64,000 nt of DNA from positions 3,962 to 67,961 of the forward strand of contig CAZTHP010000001.1 in the NCBI GenBank assembly GCA_964613155.1. Reading direction: 5' to 3'. The position numbers and the translations under genes were made by a program. The notes below the pieces were generated by a model that worked only from the letters and a program-made list of their open reading frames with translations, searched no databases and was not told the DNA's origin. Position 1 is the first letter of the stretch. Each line of letters opens with the position of its first letter. This DNA comes from TWA4 sp964613155 (GTDB lineage: Bacteria > Bacillota > Clostridia > Lachnospirales > Lachnospiraceae). Positions 34,574 through 43,821 of the stretch are shown here, piece by piece.

Positions 34574-35011
34574 TTATTGAATGCTGATATATTTAATCGG
34601 ATCTGACTCCGTTATTTCTGTGATTTTAGGAATTCGTAAGGTTAAAATACCGTCCTTGAAGGAAGCAACGATATCTTCTTCCTTAACCTGTTTGCCAACA
34701 TAGAAGCTTCTCTGGCAACTGCCGCTGAAACGTTCTCTGCGGATGTAGTGACCATTGTCATCCGTCTGCTCCTGATTGGAAGAACGCTGTGCCTGAATGA
34801 TCAGATAACCATCTTTTAACTGAGCATGTACATCTTCCTTCTGATAGCCGGGAAGTTCCAAATCCATCAGATATTGGTTATCGTACTCTTTTACATCGAC
34901 ATTCATCAAACTGTGCGGGTTATTAGAAGCGGAAAAACCGCTGAAAGGCTGAAACGCATCTTCAAAAAAATTGTCAAAAAATCTGTTTGAAAAAATACTA
35001 GGCATTAACAT
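34574..35011 (-). CDS. Hsp20/alpha-crystallin small heat-shock protein
   Basis: A 145-residue ATP-independent holdase. The alpha-crystallin domain spans about residues 35-135 (VDVKEYDNQYLMDLELPGY, FKDGILTLRIPK), with the short Phe-rich N-terminus FFDNFFEDAFQPF. The AGGAGG site is eight bases before the ATG. Its promoter overlaps a perfect palindrome at 35127-35147, so it is probably repressed by a dedicated regulator. Neither CIRCE nor CtsR boxes are present. It is a single-gene unit. Confidence 0.94.
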   Translation of the reverse strand: MLMPSIFSNRFFDNFFEDAFQPFSGFSASNNPHSLMNVDVKEYDNQYLMDLELPGYQKEDVHAQLKDGYLIIQAQRSSNQEQTDDNGHYIRRERFSGSCQRSFYVGKQVKEEDIVASFKDGILTLRIPKITEITESDPIKYISIQ

Positions 35012-35070
35012 AAATGATTCCTCCTAACTCAACATCGACTCTCTTTTTCAAGAAGGATCGTAATTTATGG

Positions 35071-35165
35071 ATAACACATGGAGAAGTGTTCATTTGCATC
35101 AACTCATATGTGTTATTTGATTTATTTGTTATATATGTTATATAACAGTAAAGGAAATCTGTCAA
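35071..35165 (-). promoter_or_regulatory. hsp20 promoter overlapping a perfect palindrome
   Basis: On the minus strand TTGACA (35165-35160), 17 bases, TATAAC (35142-35137). The -10 lies inside the palindrome TGTTATATA-TGT-TATATAACA (35127-35147). A second, wider dyad, ATAACACAT (35071-35079) with ATGTGTTAT (35108-35116), lies in the leader. Both resemble TGTTAT-type operators; the repressor is unknown. Confidence 0.75.
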
Positions 35166-35547
35166 GTACTTTTTGAAAAAAATTCAAACCTGTATACGTG
35201 GATTTGAATCTTTATAGTATAGGAAGAATGTGTAAAAAATTAAATGAACCAGTGCGTAAACCGAAATTTATCAAGACAGTATGGGGAGTAGACTATCAAA
35301 TTGAGTAGATGGAAGAAAAATTAGAGCGAAAGCGAGCTGGCTGGCTATGATAGATCGACCGGTTACTGGAGCGGCATGAGACAAGTCAGACGAATTTGTT
35401 GAAAAAATGTGAGAAATCTTTAAAAAAAACTTCAAAAAGTCTTATACGAAATGAAAACATCGAAATGGAAAAAAACGGTATAATTTACCAAAAAGGCGGG
35501 CATACTGCTGATGATTGAAACAGCACATAAGATTGGAGGATATTATT

Positions 35548-36477
35548 TTGAACAGAGGTATTCAGCGGAAGACGATAGTAATCTGTATCGCGATGATTGT
35601 GATCGGAATCGGTTTATTTGTAAATGCGACGGCAAGACTTTCTTCTATTTTTGGAAATGAGCCGGTAGAGTTTTTTCAGGAACATGTAAGGAATGGGAAG
35701 GAAAAGGATGGAAATGCGGAGAAGGATGGAAATGCGGAGAACGATTCCTCTGATTTGGAAGCACAGGAAGTAATTTCGCAGGAAAAACAGCAAAATCTAC
35801 TGGAAAGTTCCGAAAAAATCCAGTATATTCAATCTCATGAAAGCTTATACCCGGATGCATTGTTGGAACTTTTATCCCGGAATGTTGAAACAGTTGATTT
35901 TATTTATGATTATCCGAATCTGGTCGAAGCAGGTTTCAATACGATGCAGGCGGCAGAGGGATTGACGTTAACAAAGGACGAAACTCAGAATGCACATCCG
36001 CTGCTTTTGCAGTGGGACAAGCGTTGGGGTGCGATTCCCTATGGAAGCAGTATGATTGCGTTGTCGGGCTGCGGTCCGACCTGTCTGGCTATGGCAGCAG
36101 CAGGGCTTACAGGGAATGCCGATGCAACACCGGCTGCAATCGCGCAGTATGCAATGGAACAGGGCTATTATGTAGAAGGAACCGGCACGTCCTGGGCTTT
36201 GATGACAGAAGGCTGTGAGGCGTATGGGCTGCGTGGAGAAGAAATTGGACTTTCCGAAGAAGAAATGGCACAAAAGCTGGAGGAGGGCTGTCTGCTGATC
36301 TGTTCCGTTTCCGAAGGTGACTTTACGCAGACGGGACATTTTATTGTCATCTGCGGCTATGAAGACGGCTGGTTTGAGGTAAAGGACCCCAACAGCGTGG
36401 AGCGAAGCAATGCGAAATGGACTTATGAGCGCCTGGCAGGACAGATTCGAAATCTTTGGGCGATGTCGGCTTTGTGA
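35548..36477 (+). CDS. Membrane-anchored C39-like peptidase
   Basis: A 309-residue protein with an N-terminal membrane helix (about 8-27, TIVICIAMIVIGIGLFV). A 30-residue stretch with a six-residue repeat (KDGNAE) follows, then an extracytoplasmic C39_2 domain (about 150-309). The catalytic Cys is in SGCGPTCLAMAA, the His in QTGHFIVICGY, and Asp/Asn in VKDPNS. The TTG start at 35548 is chosen because GGAGGA lies eight bases upstream, while the ATG at 35515 lies before that site. The substrate is unknown; no bacteriocin genes are nearby. Confidence 0.82.
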   Translation: MNRGIQRKTIVICIAMIVIGIGLFVNATARLSSIFGNEPVEFFQEHVRNGKEKDGNAEKDGNAENDSSDLEAQEVISQEKQQNLLESSEKIQYIQSHESLYPDALLELLSRNVETVDFIYDYPNLVEAGFNTMQAAEGLTLTKDETQNAHPLLLQWDKRWGAIPYGSSMIALSGCGPTCLAMAAAGLTGNADATPAAIAQYAMEQGYYVEGTGTSWALMTEGCEAYGLRGEEIGLSEEEMAQKLEEGCLLICSVSEGDFTQTGHFIVICGYEDGWFEVKDPNSVERSNAKWTYERLAGQIRNLWAMSAL

Positions 36478-36524
36478 AAATGCAGGGGTTGAATATTTGA
36501 ATTTTCAATGAGATGAGGTAAAAA

Positions 36525-37436
36525 ATGGAAGATGGATATAGAGAATATCGGCAGCATGGAACGTATCGGTTTCCCTGTGCCTATTACAATGCGCAGGAGG
36601 ATTGGAAGAAAGAGGGACGATTTGAAGTGCGGTATCACTGGCACGAGGAAGTCGAAATCATGTTCCTGCAGAAAGGGAAATTTTTAGTTGAGATGAATAT
36701 GGTTCCTTACGAATTGGAAGCGCCCTGCATTTGTGTCATCAACAGTGGAGAATTGCATTCTTTGCAGGCTTTGTCGGAAAAAATTGCGGAAAGTGCCATT
36801 GTGTTTCATCCTCGTTTGTTATCCTTTCAGGAGCCGGATCAGATGCAGGAGCAGATTATCGGAGCCTTATTGGAGAATCGCCTCCAGCTTCCGCGGATCA
36901 TCCGGCCTTCCGATACGGTGTGGAATACGTTTTTTCATGAATATCTCTATATGGAGCAGGCATTTATGCGGGAATTTCGAAAGGTAGAAGACCAATTTCA
37001 GACAGATTCCGCAGTCAGCCAGCTGATGATCAAAGCGTCGTTATTGAAAATTTTAGCTTCGCTTCAGGTCTCCGGACTTCTCCAGACGTGTAAGCCACGG
37101 GAGGATGTGCGGGTATCTTATGTAAAAGCAGCACTTTCCTATATCCAGGAACATTATAAAGAAAAAATTTACATAAAAGATCTGGCTGCACAGGCTGGAC
37201 TCAACGAACAGTATTTTTGCCGTTTATTCCGAAAAGTACTCCGGATGTCACCTGTGGAATATATGAATCATTATCGTATGAGCAAAGCAATCGGCTTATT
37301 AGAGCAAACGGAATTATCGGTCACCGATGTGGCCTATGAATGTGGATTTCATGATATGGGCGGGTTTATCCGGAATTTTAAGCGGATTACGGATACGACA
37401 CCCTTGCAGTACCGCAAGCGCTTTCACACGATTTGA
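36525..37436 (+). CDS. AraC-family transcriptional regulator
   Basis: A 303-residue regulator. Residues about 30-150 form a cupin-like sensor (WHEEVEIMFLQKGKF). Residues about 200-300 hold two helix-turn-helix motifs (IKDLAAQAGLNEQYFCRLFRK and VTDVAYECGFHD) with the AraC signature ending PLQYRKRF. GATGAGGTAAAAA precedes the ATG. It lies 236 bases before a GH13 glucosidase and may control it in response to a sugar. A terminator separates the two genes. Confidence 0.92.
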   Translation: MEDGYREYRQHGTYRFPCAYYNAQEDWKKEGRFEVRYHWHEEVEIMFLQKGKFLVEMNMVPYELEAPCICVINSGELHSLQALSEKIAESAIVFHPRLLSFQEPDQMQEQIIGALLENRLQLPRIIRPSDTVWNTFFHEYLYMEQAFMREFRKVEDQFQTDSAVSQLMIKASLLKILASLQVSGLLQTCKPREDVRVSYVKAALSYIQEHYKEKIYIKDLAAQAGLNEQYFCRLFRKVLRMSPVEYMNHYRMSKAIGLLEQTELSVTDVAYECGFHDMGGFIRNFKRITDTTPLQYRKRFHTI

Positions 37437-37523
37437 GCGATAAGCAGCTTTTAGGATACAGATTGTCCACTGCCCGTAAAATGCTGTAAAATACCGCAAA
37501 ATCTAAATAATTGCATATTTTCA

Positions 37524-37575
37524 AGGATATTATGCCCGTAAGAAGGAAATGAAAGTCATAATATCCTATTTTTTT
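37524..37575 (+). terminator. Intrinsic terminator after the AraC gene
   Basis: AGGATATTATG (37524-37534) pairs perfectly with CATAATATCCT (37557-37567), followed by A and seven T. A TATACT -10-like box lies just beyond, near 37610, for the next gene. Confidence 0.88.
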
Positions 37576-37671
37576 ATCATATTATGGCAAGAAATCATCG
37601 GAGAATATGATATACTGAATACAACCAAATTTGTTCCGTGTGAAGATGAAATTATAGGAGGTACGTAAGTG

Positions 37672-39393
37672 ATGGAAAGAAAATGGTGGCATGATAAGGT
37701 TGCATATCAGATTTATCCCAAGAGTTTTTACGATTCCAATGGGGATGGAATCGGTGATATCCCCGGTATTATTCAGAAACTGGATTATTTAAAAGACTTA
37801 GGAATTGACATTCTCTGGCTGTCCCCTTGTTTTTGTTCGCCGATGGCAGATCAGGGATATGATATCTCAGATTATTATAATATCGACCCTCGTTTCGGCT
37901 CGATCGAAGATTTTGATGTATTGCTGGCAGAAGCCAAAAAACGCGATATGTATATTTTGATGGATCTGGTGGTCAATCATTGTTCAGATGAGCATGAATG
38001 GTTCCTGAAAGCTTGTGAAGATCCGGAAGGAGAATATGGAAAGTTCTTCTATATTGAAAAGCAAAAAGAAGATGCCAGCCTGCCCAATAACTGGCGTTCG
38101 TATTTCGGCGGCAGCGCATGGGATCTGCTTCCTGGTCATGAGGAAGAAGGTCTGTATTATCTGCATTTGTTCCATAAAAAACAGCCCGATTTAAATTGGG
38201 AGAATCCGAAGCTGCGTGAAGAAGTTTACAAAATGATCAATTGGTGGCTGGATAAAGGATTAGCGGGCTTCCGTATTGATGCGATCATCAATATTAAAAA
38301 AGCACTGCCTGTCGCAGAGCGCAGTTATCCGGCAGATCGCCCGGATGGGTTTGCTGCACCTCAGCAGATGTTAAAAGAAGCGGAAGGAATCGGTGAATTT
38401 CTGGGAGAAATGTATCAGAGAACCTTCAAACCGCATAATGCATTTACCGTAGGGGAGGTATTTGATGCGAAAAAAGAAGATCTGCCGCAGTTTATTGGAG
38501 ACGAAGGCTTCTTTTCTTCCATGTTTGATTTTAATGAAACGATTTTCGGCGCAAGCTCCAATGGTTGGTATGCCAATCAGATCATTACACCGGATGACTA
38601 CAAACGCTGCTGCTTTGAGAGTCAGCAGCTGATGGAGGGCATGGGGTATTTCTCCAATATCATTGAAAACCATGATGAACCGCGCGGTGTCAGCCGTTAT
38701 ATTCCGGAAGGTGAGTGCAGCGTTCGCTCCAAGAAAATGCTGGGTGCGATGAATTTTATGCTGAAAGGTTTGCCGTTTATTTATCAGGGACAGGAAATCG
38801 GTATGGAAAATGTTGTTCTGACCAGTATTGAGCAGGTGGATGATATTTCCACGCTGGATGAATACCAGGTTGCGAAAAAAGCAGGACTTTCGGATGCAGA
38901 AGCATTAAAAGCAGTCAACCGCTACAGCCGTGATAATGCCCGTACTCCGATGCAGTGGAATGCACAGGCGCAGGCTGGATTTACAACGGGTACGCCCTGG
39001 CTGTATGTAAATCCGAATTATACCGAAATTAATGTGGAACAGGAAGCAAATGATCCGGACAGCGTTTTGAATTGGTACAAGGCGATGATCGCACTGCGGA
39101 AAAATCCGGATTATCAGGAAACGATCGTATACGGAAAAACGATTCCAGTATTCGAAGATACACATAATCTGATGGCGTATTATCGAAAATCGAAGCAGCA
39201 GACGATCCTGATCATTGGAAATTATCAGACCGAAGCACAGACCGTTGAACTGCCCTGTGAGATTCAGCAGGTTCTGTTGGATAATACAAAAATGCAGCAG
39301 GAAAATTTAGGTTTTCCGACGGGATGGGATGCAGCTTCTAAAAAGCTGACATTAGAAGGATATCAGGCAATCGCAGCGGTCGTGAATTTGTAG
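37672..39393 (+). CDS. GH13 alpha-glucosidase (oligo-1,6-glucosidase type)
   Basis: A 573-residue cytoplasmic enzyme of the GH13_31-like group. N-terminus WWHDKVAYQIYPKSFYDSNG. Catalytic residues: Asp203 nucleophile in GFRIDAI, Glu in FTVGEVFDA, Asp in ENHDEPR. Family members cut isomaltose, panose or trehalose-6-phosphate; the residue after the nucleophile is Ala, not the usual Val or Thr, so specificity is left open. ATG 37672 directly follows an alternative GTG, with AGGAGGT nine bases upstream. It is probably regulated by the preceding AraC protein. Confidence 0.92.
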   Translation: MERKWWHDKVAYQIYPKSFYDSNGDGIGDIPGIIQKLDYLKDLGIDILWLSPCFCSPMADQGYDISDYYNIDPRFGSIEDFDVLLAEAKKRDMYILMDLVVNHCSDEHEWFLKACEDPEGEYGKFFYIEKQKEDASLPNNWRSYFGGSAWDLLPGHEEEGLYYLHLFHKKQPDLNWENPKLREEVYKMINWWLDKGLAGFRIDAIINIKKALPVAERSYPADRPDGFAAPQQMLKEAEGIGEFLGEMYQRTFKPHNAFTVGEVFDAKKEDLPQFIGDEGFFSSMFDFNETIFGASSNGWYANQIITPDDYKRCCFESQQLMEGMGYFSNIIENHDEPRGVSRYIPEGECSVRSKKMLGAMNFMLKGLPFIYQGQEIGMENVVLTSIEQVDDISTLDEYQVAKKAGLSDAEALKAVNRYSRDNARTPMQWNAQAQAGFTTGTPWLYVNPNYTEINVEQEANDPDSVLNWYKAMIALRKNPDYQETIVYGKTIPVFEDTHNLMAYYRKSKQQTILIIGNYQTEAQTVELPCEIQQVLLDNTKMQQENLGFPTGWDAASKKLTLEGYQAIAAVVNL

Positions 39394-39442
39394 AGAAAAT
39401 GCGATTTCGCAAGTTTTTCGTAAGTTTTTTTCCGTTTTTGTA

Positions 39443-39539
39443 TTGACAATAAAAAAGGCAGATAGTATGATTCTCAGTAGTGCTACATTGCTCTGCTGTA
39501 ATGCAACTGTAGTTGTATACTATCTGCCTTTGTTTTTTT
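39443..39539 (+). promoter_or_regulatory. Promoter embedded in a terminator hairpin before the Liv operon
   Basis: TTGACA (39443-39448), 17 bases, TATGAT (39466-39471) form a near-consensus promoter. The spacer and -10 are also the left arm of a perfect 14 bp hairpin: AAGGCAGATAGTAT (39455-39468) with ATACTATCTGCCTT (39517-39530), followed by TGTTTTTTT. Transcripts arriving from the glucosidase gene would terminate, while transcripts starting here lack the left arm and read through. Confidence 0.85.
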
Positions 39540-39604
39540 ACCAGAAGAAAAGTTCAGATAAAAGTTCAGCAGGATAGCATGGAACGAATAAGGAGGATAT
39601 GATT

Positions 39605-40786
39605 ATGAAAATGTTCAAAAAAGTCTTAAGCCTGGTGCTTGTAGGCGCTATGGTATTATCCATGGCAGCTTGCGGCAGCAGCAACGGATCTGCGGAGAAA
39701 GAAGACGGTGCTTCTGTTTTTAAGATCGGCAGTATCGGCCCTGTGACAGGCGGCGCAGCAATTTATGGTCTGGCAGTAAAGAACGGTGCACAGATTGCTG
39801 TTGATGAGATCAACGAAGCTGGCGGTATCAATGGATACCAGGTTGAATTCCAGTTCGAAGATGATGAATTAGACAATGAAAAGTCCGTGAATGCTTACAA
39901 TACCTTAAAAGACTGGGGTATGCAGATTCTGATGGGATGTGTTACCAGCGGATGCTGTACAGCAGTAGCATCTGAAACTGCAAACGATAACCTGTTCCAG
40001 ATCACTCCCTCAGGTTCTTCTACAGACTGTATCCAGGACAAGACCAACGTATTCCAGGTTTGCTTTACAGACCCGAACCAGGGTATCGCATCTGCACAGT
40101 ACATTGGTGAGAATGGTGTTGCGAAAAAAGTTGCTGTAATTTATGACAGCTCTGATGTATATTCATCCGGTATCTTTACAAAATTTAAAGAAGAAGCTGC
40201 TAATCAGCCTTTTGAAATCGTAGCAGAAGGTTCTTTCACAGCAGATAACAAGACAGACTTTACCGTACAGCTGAACAAAGCAAAACTTGCAGGTGCTGAT
40301 ATGGTATTCCTGCCCATTTACTACAGTGAAGCAGCACTGATCCTGGCTCAGGCAGATTCTATGGGTTATGATCCGGTATTCTTCGGCTGTGACGGTATGG
40401 ACGGTATTCTGGGTGTAGAAAACTTCGATACTTCTTTAGCAGAAGATCTGATGCTCTTAACTCCTTTCGCAGCAGATGCAGAAGATGAGATGACAAAGAA
40501 GTTTGTATCTACTTTCGTAGAACAGTATGAAGATACACCGAACCAGTTCGCAGCAGATGCATACTATGCAATCTATGCTCTGAAAGCAGCGATCGAAAAA
40601 GCTGATGTAACACCTGATATGGATATTTCCGAAATGTGTGATACATTAAAGACTGCTATGACTGAGATCAACGTAGTAGGTCTGACCAGTGGTGAAGACG
40701 GTATGACATGGTCTTCAACTGGTGAAGTTTCTAAAGCTCCTAAGGCAGTTGTGATTAAAGACGGTAAATACGTATCTGCACAGTAA
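39605..40786 (+). CDS. livJ: Branched-chain amino-acid ABC transporter binding lipoprotein
   Basis: A 393-residue extracellular binding protein of the LivJ family. The lipoprotein signal MKMFKKVLSLVLVGAMVLSM leads to the lipobox Cys in MAACGSS. The mature part begins FKIGSIGPVTGGAAIYG, characteristic of the periplasmic-binding type-1 Liv group. ATG 39605 is chosen over ATG 39599 because it is eight bases after GGAGG. It is first in a complete livJHMGF operon; leucine, isoleucine or valine are the expected ligands, though the family also binds other amino acids and amides. Confidence 0.94.
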   Translation: MKMFKKVLSLVLVGAMVLSMAACGSSNGSAEKEDGASVFKIGSIGPVTGGAAIYGLAVKNGAQIAVDEINEAGGINGYQVEFQFEDDELDNEKSVNAYNTLKDWGMQILMGCVTSGCCTAVASETANDNLFQITPSGSSTDCIQDKTNVFQVCFTDPNQGIASAQYIGENGVAKKVAVIYDSSDVYSSGIFTKFKEEAANQPFEIVAEGSFTADNKTDFTVQLNKAKLAGADMVFLPIYYSEAALILAQADSMGYDPVFFGCDGMDGILGVENFDTSLAEDLMLLTPFAADAEDEMTKKFVSTFVEQYEDTPNQFAADAYYAIYALKAAIEKADVTPDMDISEMCDTLKTAMTEINVVGLTSGEDGMTWSSTGEVSKAPKAVVIKDGKYVSAQ

Positions 40787-40896
40787 TTTCTGCGGGAGAA
40801 TTTAACCGGATTCGGTAAAATCTCTGCTTTTGTTGTGTGAAATAAAAGCGGCAGGTGGGATTTACTGATATCCGTTTGATCGATTAATTTGCCAGG

Positions 40897-40928
40897 GAGG
40901 GCAGTACAGGGTATTGCCCTCTCTTTTT
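40897..40928 (+). terminator. Attenuating hairpin between livJ and livH
   Basis: GAGGGCA (40897-40903) pairs with TGCCCTC (40915-40921), followed by TCTTTTT. Partial termination in this 229-base gap would keep binding-protein levels above those of the permeases. Nothing else is seen in the gap. Confidence 0.75.
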
Positions 40929-41015
40929 GGATTCGCATTGGATAAAGCGCTGCAGGTTCGCAGTGTTTTCTCCAATGCGGAATGGAGAAGAAAACCTATA
41001 TGGAGGAGAAAACCT

Positions 41016-41903
41016 ATGATGAGCTTTCTTAATTATTTAATCAGCGGCATCAGTCTCGGCAGTGTATACGCGATCATTGCACTGGGATATACGATGGTTT
41101 ATGGTATCGCGAAGATGCTGAATTTTGCTCATGGTGATGTTATTATGGTAGGCGCATTTACCGTCTACACAGTAGCAAGTACACTGGGGATGAATCCGAT
41201 CCTGGGCGTATTGCTTTCAGTTGTTGTATGTACTTTGCTGGGTATGCTGATCGAGCGTATTGCATATAAACCTCTGCGTCAGGCGTCATCGCCTTTAGCG
41301 GTACTGATCACAGCGATCGGTGTCAGCTATCTGCTGCAGAACCTGGCACTGTTAATTTTTGGTGCCAATACAAAGTCTTTCACTTCTGTAATCCCCTGGA
41401 AGGGTGTTCAGTTAGCAGACGGTCAGATCACGATTTCTGGTGTAACGATCGTAACGATCGCAGCTTGTATTGTGATCATGCTTGCCTTGACTTCTTTTAT
41501 TCGTTACTCAAAAGCAGGACAGGCGATGTTAGCAGTATCCGAAGATAAAGGTGCTGCACAGCTGATGGGAATTAATGTAAATGGAACAATCGCACTGACC
41601 TTTGCAATTGGTTCCGGTCTGGCAGCATTAGCAGGTGTTCTGCTGTGTTCTGCCTATCCTTCTTTAACGCCCTATACCGGAGCAATGCCTGGTATTAAGG
41701 CATTCGTAGCCGCTGTATTTGGCGGAATCGGTTCGATTCCTGGTGCTTTGATCGGCGGTATTTTACTGGGTATCATTGAAATTCTGAGTAAAGCCTATAT
41801 TTCACAGCAGTTATCCGATGCGATCGTATTTGCGGTGCTGATCATTGTCCTGCTGGTGAAACCTACTGGCATTCTCGGCAAAAATATTCAGGAAAAAGTA
41901 TAA
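41016..41903 (+). CDS. livH: Branched-chain amino-acid ABC transporter permease LivH
   Basis: A 295-residue membrane protein with about eight helices. The N-terminus LNYLISGISLGSVYAIIALG and LNFAHGDVIMVGAF are diagnostic. The late docking region is FAIGSGLAALAGVLL and FGGIGSIPGALIGG. ATG 41016 follows GGAGGAGA; an upstream open stretch from 40914 is not used because it overlaps the attenuating hairpin. It pairs with LivM. Confidence 0.94.
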   Translation: MMSFLNYLISGISLGSVYAIIALGYTMVYGIAKMLNFAHGDVIMVGAFTVYTVASTLGMNPILGVLLSVVVCTLLGMLIERIAYKPLRQASSPLAVLITAIGVSYLLQNLALLIFGANTKSFTSVIPWKGVQLADGQITISGVTIVTIAACIVIMLALTSFIRYSKAGQAMLAVSEDKGAAQLMGINVNGTIALTFAIGSGLAALAGVLLCSAYPSLTPYTGAMPGIKAFVAAVFGGIGSIPGALIGGILLGIIEILSKAYISQQLSDAIVFAVLIIVLLVKPTGILGKNIQEKV

Positions 41904-41916
41904 GGAGGTGTCTGAT

Positions 41917-43047
41917 ATGGGAAACACAAAAGAAAATTCCAAAGCTGTAAAAGACGCTTCTGGCAATTATTTCAAAAAGTTTTTAAAAGGTGACGGCGCT
42001 ACGTATTTGATGGTTTTGGTTGTGTATGCAATCCTTCAATATATGGCAGTATCTGGCAACCTTTCTAGTTTATTCCGCGGTATGCTGGTACCGATCTGTA
42101 TTTATTCGATCATGGCACTGTCTTTGAACTTGACCGTTGGTATTATGGGCGAGCTGAGTTTGGGACATGCTGGTTTTATGTGTATCGGTGCATTTGCAGG
42201 TGCTGCATTTTCAAAGGTGATGCAGACGGTTATCACAGTCGATCTGCTCCGCTTTGTATTAGCAATTTTAGTAGGTGCTGTCTTTGCAGCAATCTGTGGT
42301 TTCATCATCGGAATTCCCGTACTTCGTCTGAAAGGGGACTACCTGGCGATCGTAACGCTGGCTTTTGGTGAGATCATTAAAAACGTTATGAACGTTATTT
42401 ATATGGGTGTCGATGAAAATGGTCTGCATTTTTCTATGAAAGATGAATTGGCTTTAGGACTTACCGAGAATGGCAAAGTGATCATTAAAGGTGCACAGGG
42501 TATTACCGGAACACCGAAGGATTCTACCTTTACAATCGGTGTGATCTTAATCCTGCTTACGATGGTAATCGTATTAAATCTGATCCATTCCCGTTCTGGT
42601 CGTGCGATCATGGCAATCCGTGATAACCGGATCGCAGCAGAGTCGATCGGTATTAACATCACAAAGTATAAGATGATGGCATTTGTAATTTCTGCGGCAT
42701 TAGCAGGTGTAGCAGGCGTATTATATTCACATAATCTGAGTTCTTTGATGGCACAGCCTAAGAACTTTGGTTACAATATGTCCATTATGATCCTGGTATA
42801 CGTTGTATTGGGCGGCATTGGCAATATGCGTGGTTCGATCATCGCAGCATCCCTGCTGACGATTCTGCCGGAACTGCTGCGTGAATTCAGCGATTACCGT
42901 ATGCTGGTTTATGCGATCGTTCTGATCGTGATGATGCTCTTTAACTGGGCACCGGCTTGTCTGCAGTTCCGTGAACGCTATTCTCTGAAGCGGATTTTTG
43001 CAGCAAAGAAAGGGAAAACAGCAGAGACTGCAAAGGAGGGTGAGTAA
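41917..43047 (+). CDS. livM: Branched-chain amino-acid ABC transporter permease LivM
   Basis: A 376-residue membrane protein, partner of LivH. It has a hydrophilic N-terminal segment of about 35 residues, then about ten helices including ALSLNLTVGIMGELSLGHAG and LRLKGDYLAIVTLAFGEI. The docking loop is IRDNRIAAESIGINITKYKM. ATG 41917 is seven bases after AAGGAGGTG, in which the GTG itself is not the start. Spacing to livH is 13 bases. Confidence 0.94.
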   Translation: MGNTKENSKAVKDASGNYFKKFLKGDGATYLMVLVVYAILQYMAVSGNLSSLFRGMLVPICIYSIMALSLNLTVGIMGELSLGHAGFMCIGAFAGAAFSKVMQTVITVDLLRFVLAILVGAVFAAICGFIIGIPVLRLKGDYLAIVTLAFGEIIKNVMNVIYMGVDENGLHFSMKDELALGLTENGKVIIKGAQGITGTPKDSTFTIGVILILLTMVIVLNLIHSRSGRAIMAIRDNRIAAESIGINITKYKMMAFVISAALAGVAGVLYSHNLSSLMAQPKNFGYNMSIMILVYVVLGGIGNMRGSIIAASLLTILPELLREFSDYRMLVYAIVLIVMMLFNWAPACLQFRERYSLKRIFAAKKGKTAETAKEGE

Positions 43048-43050
43048 ATT

Positions 43051-43809
43051 ATGGCATTATTAGATGTAAAAAATCTGACCATTTCCTTTGGCGGTCTGAA
43101 AGCAGTGAATAACTTTTCTCTTTCAATCGAAAAAGGACAGCTGTATGGTCTGATCGGTCCCAATGGTGCCGGCAAAACCACCGTTTTTAACTTGCTGACA
43201 GGTGTTTATAAACCGGACAGCGGGCTGGTAGAGCTGGATGGAAAGAGTCTGACCGGCAAGAGCACGATTGAAATCAATCATGCAGGAATTGCAAGAACAT
43301 TTCAGAATATTCGCTTATTCAAAGATTTGAGCGTATTGGATAACGTAAAAGCTGGTCTGCACAATGATTATAAGTACAGTACCTTATCCGGTATTCTGCG
43401 CCTTCCTTCTTATTGGAAGGTTGAAAAGCAGATGGATGAGCGTGCGATGGAATTATTAAAAGTATTTGACCTGGATGGCGAAGCTTCTACATTGGCAGCA
43501 AATCTGCCGTATGGAAAGCAGAGAAAACTGGAAATTGCCAGAGCATTGGCAACGGATCCGAAGCTGTTGCTTCTGGATGAACCGGCAGCCGGTATGAATC
43601 CGAACGAAACAGCTGAGCTGATGGAGACAATCCGTTTTGTCCGCGACAATTTTGATATGACAATTTTGCTGATCGAGCATGATATGAAGCTGGTTTCTGG
43701 TATCTGTGAGAAATTAACTGTATTGAACTTTGGTGCAACACTGACCTGTGGAGAAACTTCTCAGGTTCTGAACAATCCCGAAGTAATCAAAGCGTATCTG
43801 GGTGAATAG
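43051..43809 (+). CDS. livG: Branched-chain amino-acid ABC transporter ATPase LivG
   Basis: A 252-residue ATPase. Walker A GPNGAGKTT at about residues 37-45, Q-loop RTFQNIRLF, and Walker B LLLDEPAAGMNPNE. The signature region reads LPYGKQRKLEIARAL instead of LSGGQ, which is normal for LivG. It starts three bases after livM with a GAGGGTGAG site inside that gene. It forms the heterodimeric motor with LivF. Confidence 0.95.
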   Translation: MALLDVKNLTISFGGLKAVNNFSLSIEKGQLYGLIGPNGAGKTTVFNLLTGVYKPDSGLVELDGKSLTGKSTIEINHAGIARTFQNIRLFKDLSVLDNVKAGLHNDYKYSTLSGILRLPSYWKVEKQMDERAMELLKVFDLDGEASTLAANLPYGKQRKLEIARALATDPKLLLLDEPAAGMNPNETAELMETIRFVRDNFDMTILLIEHDMKLVSGICEKLTVLNFGATLTCGETSQVLNNPEVIKAYLGE

Positions 43810-43821
43810 GAGGAGCATATC

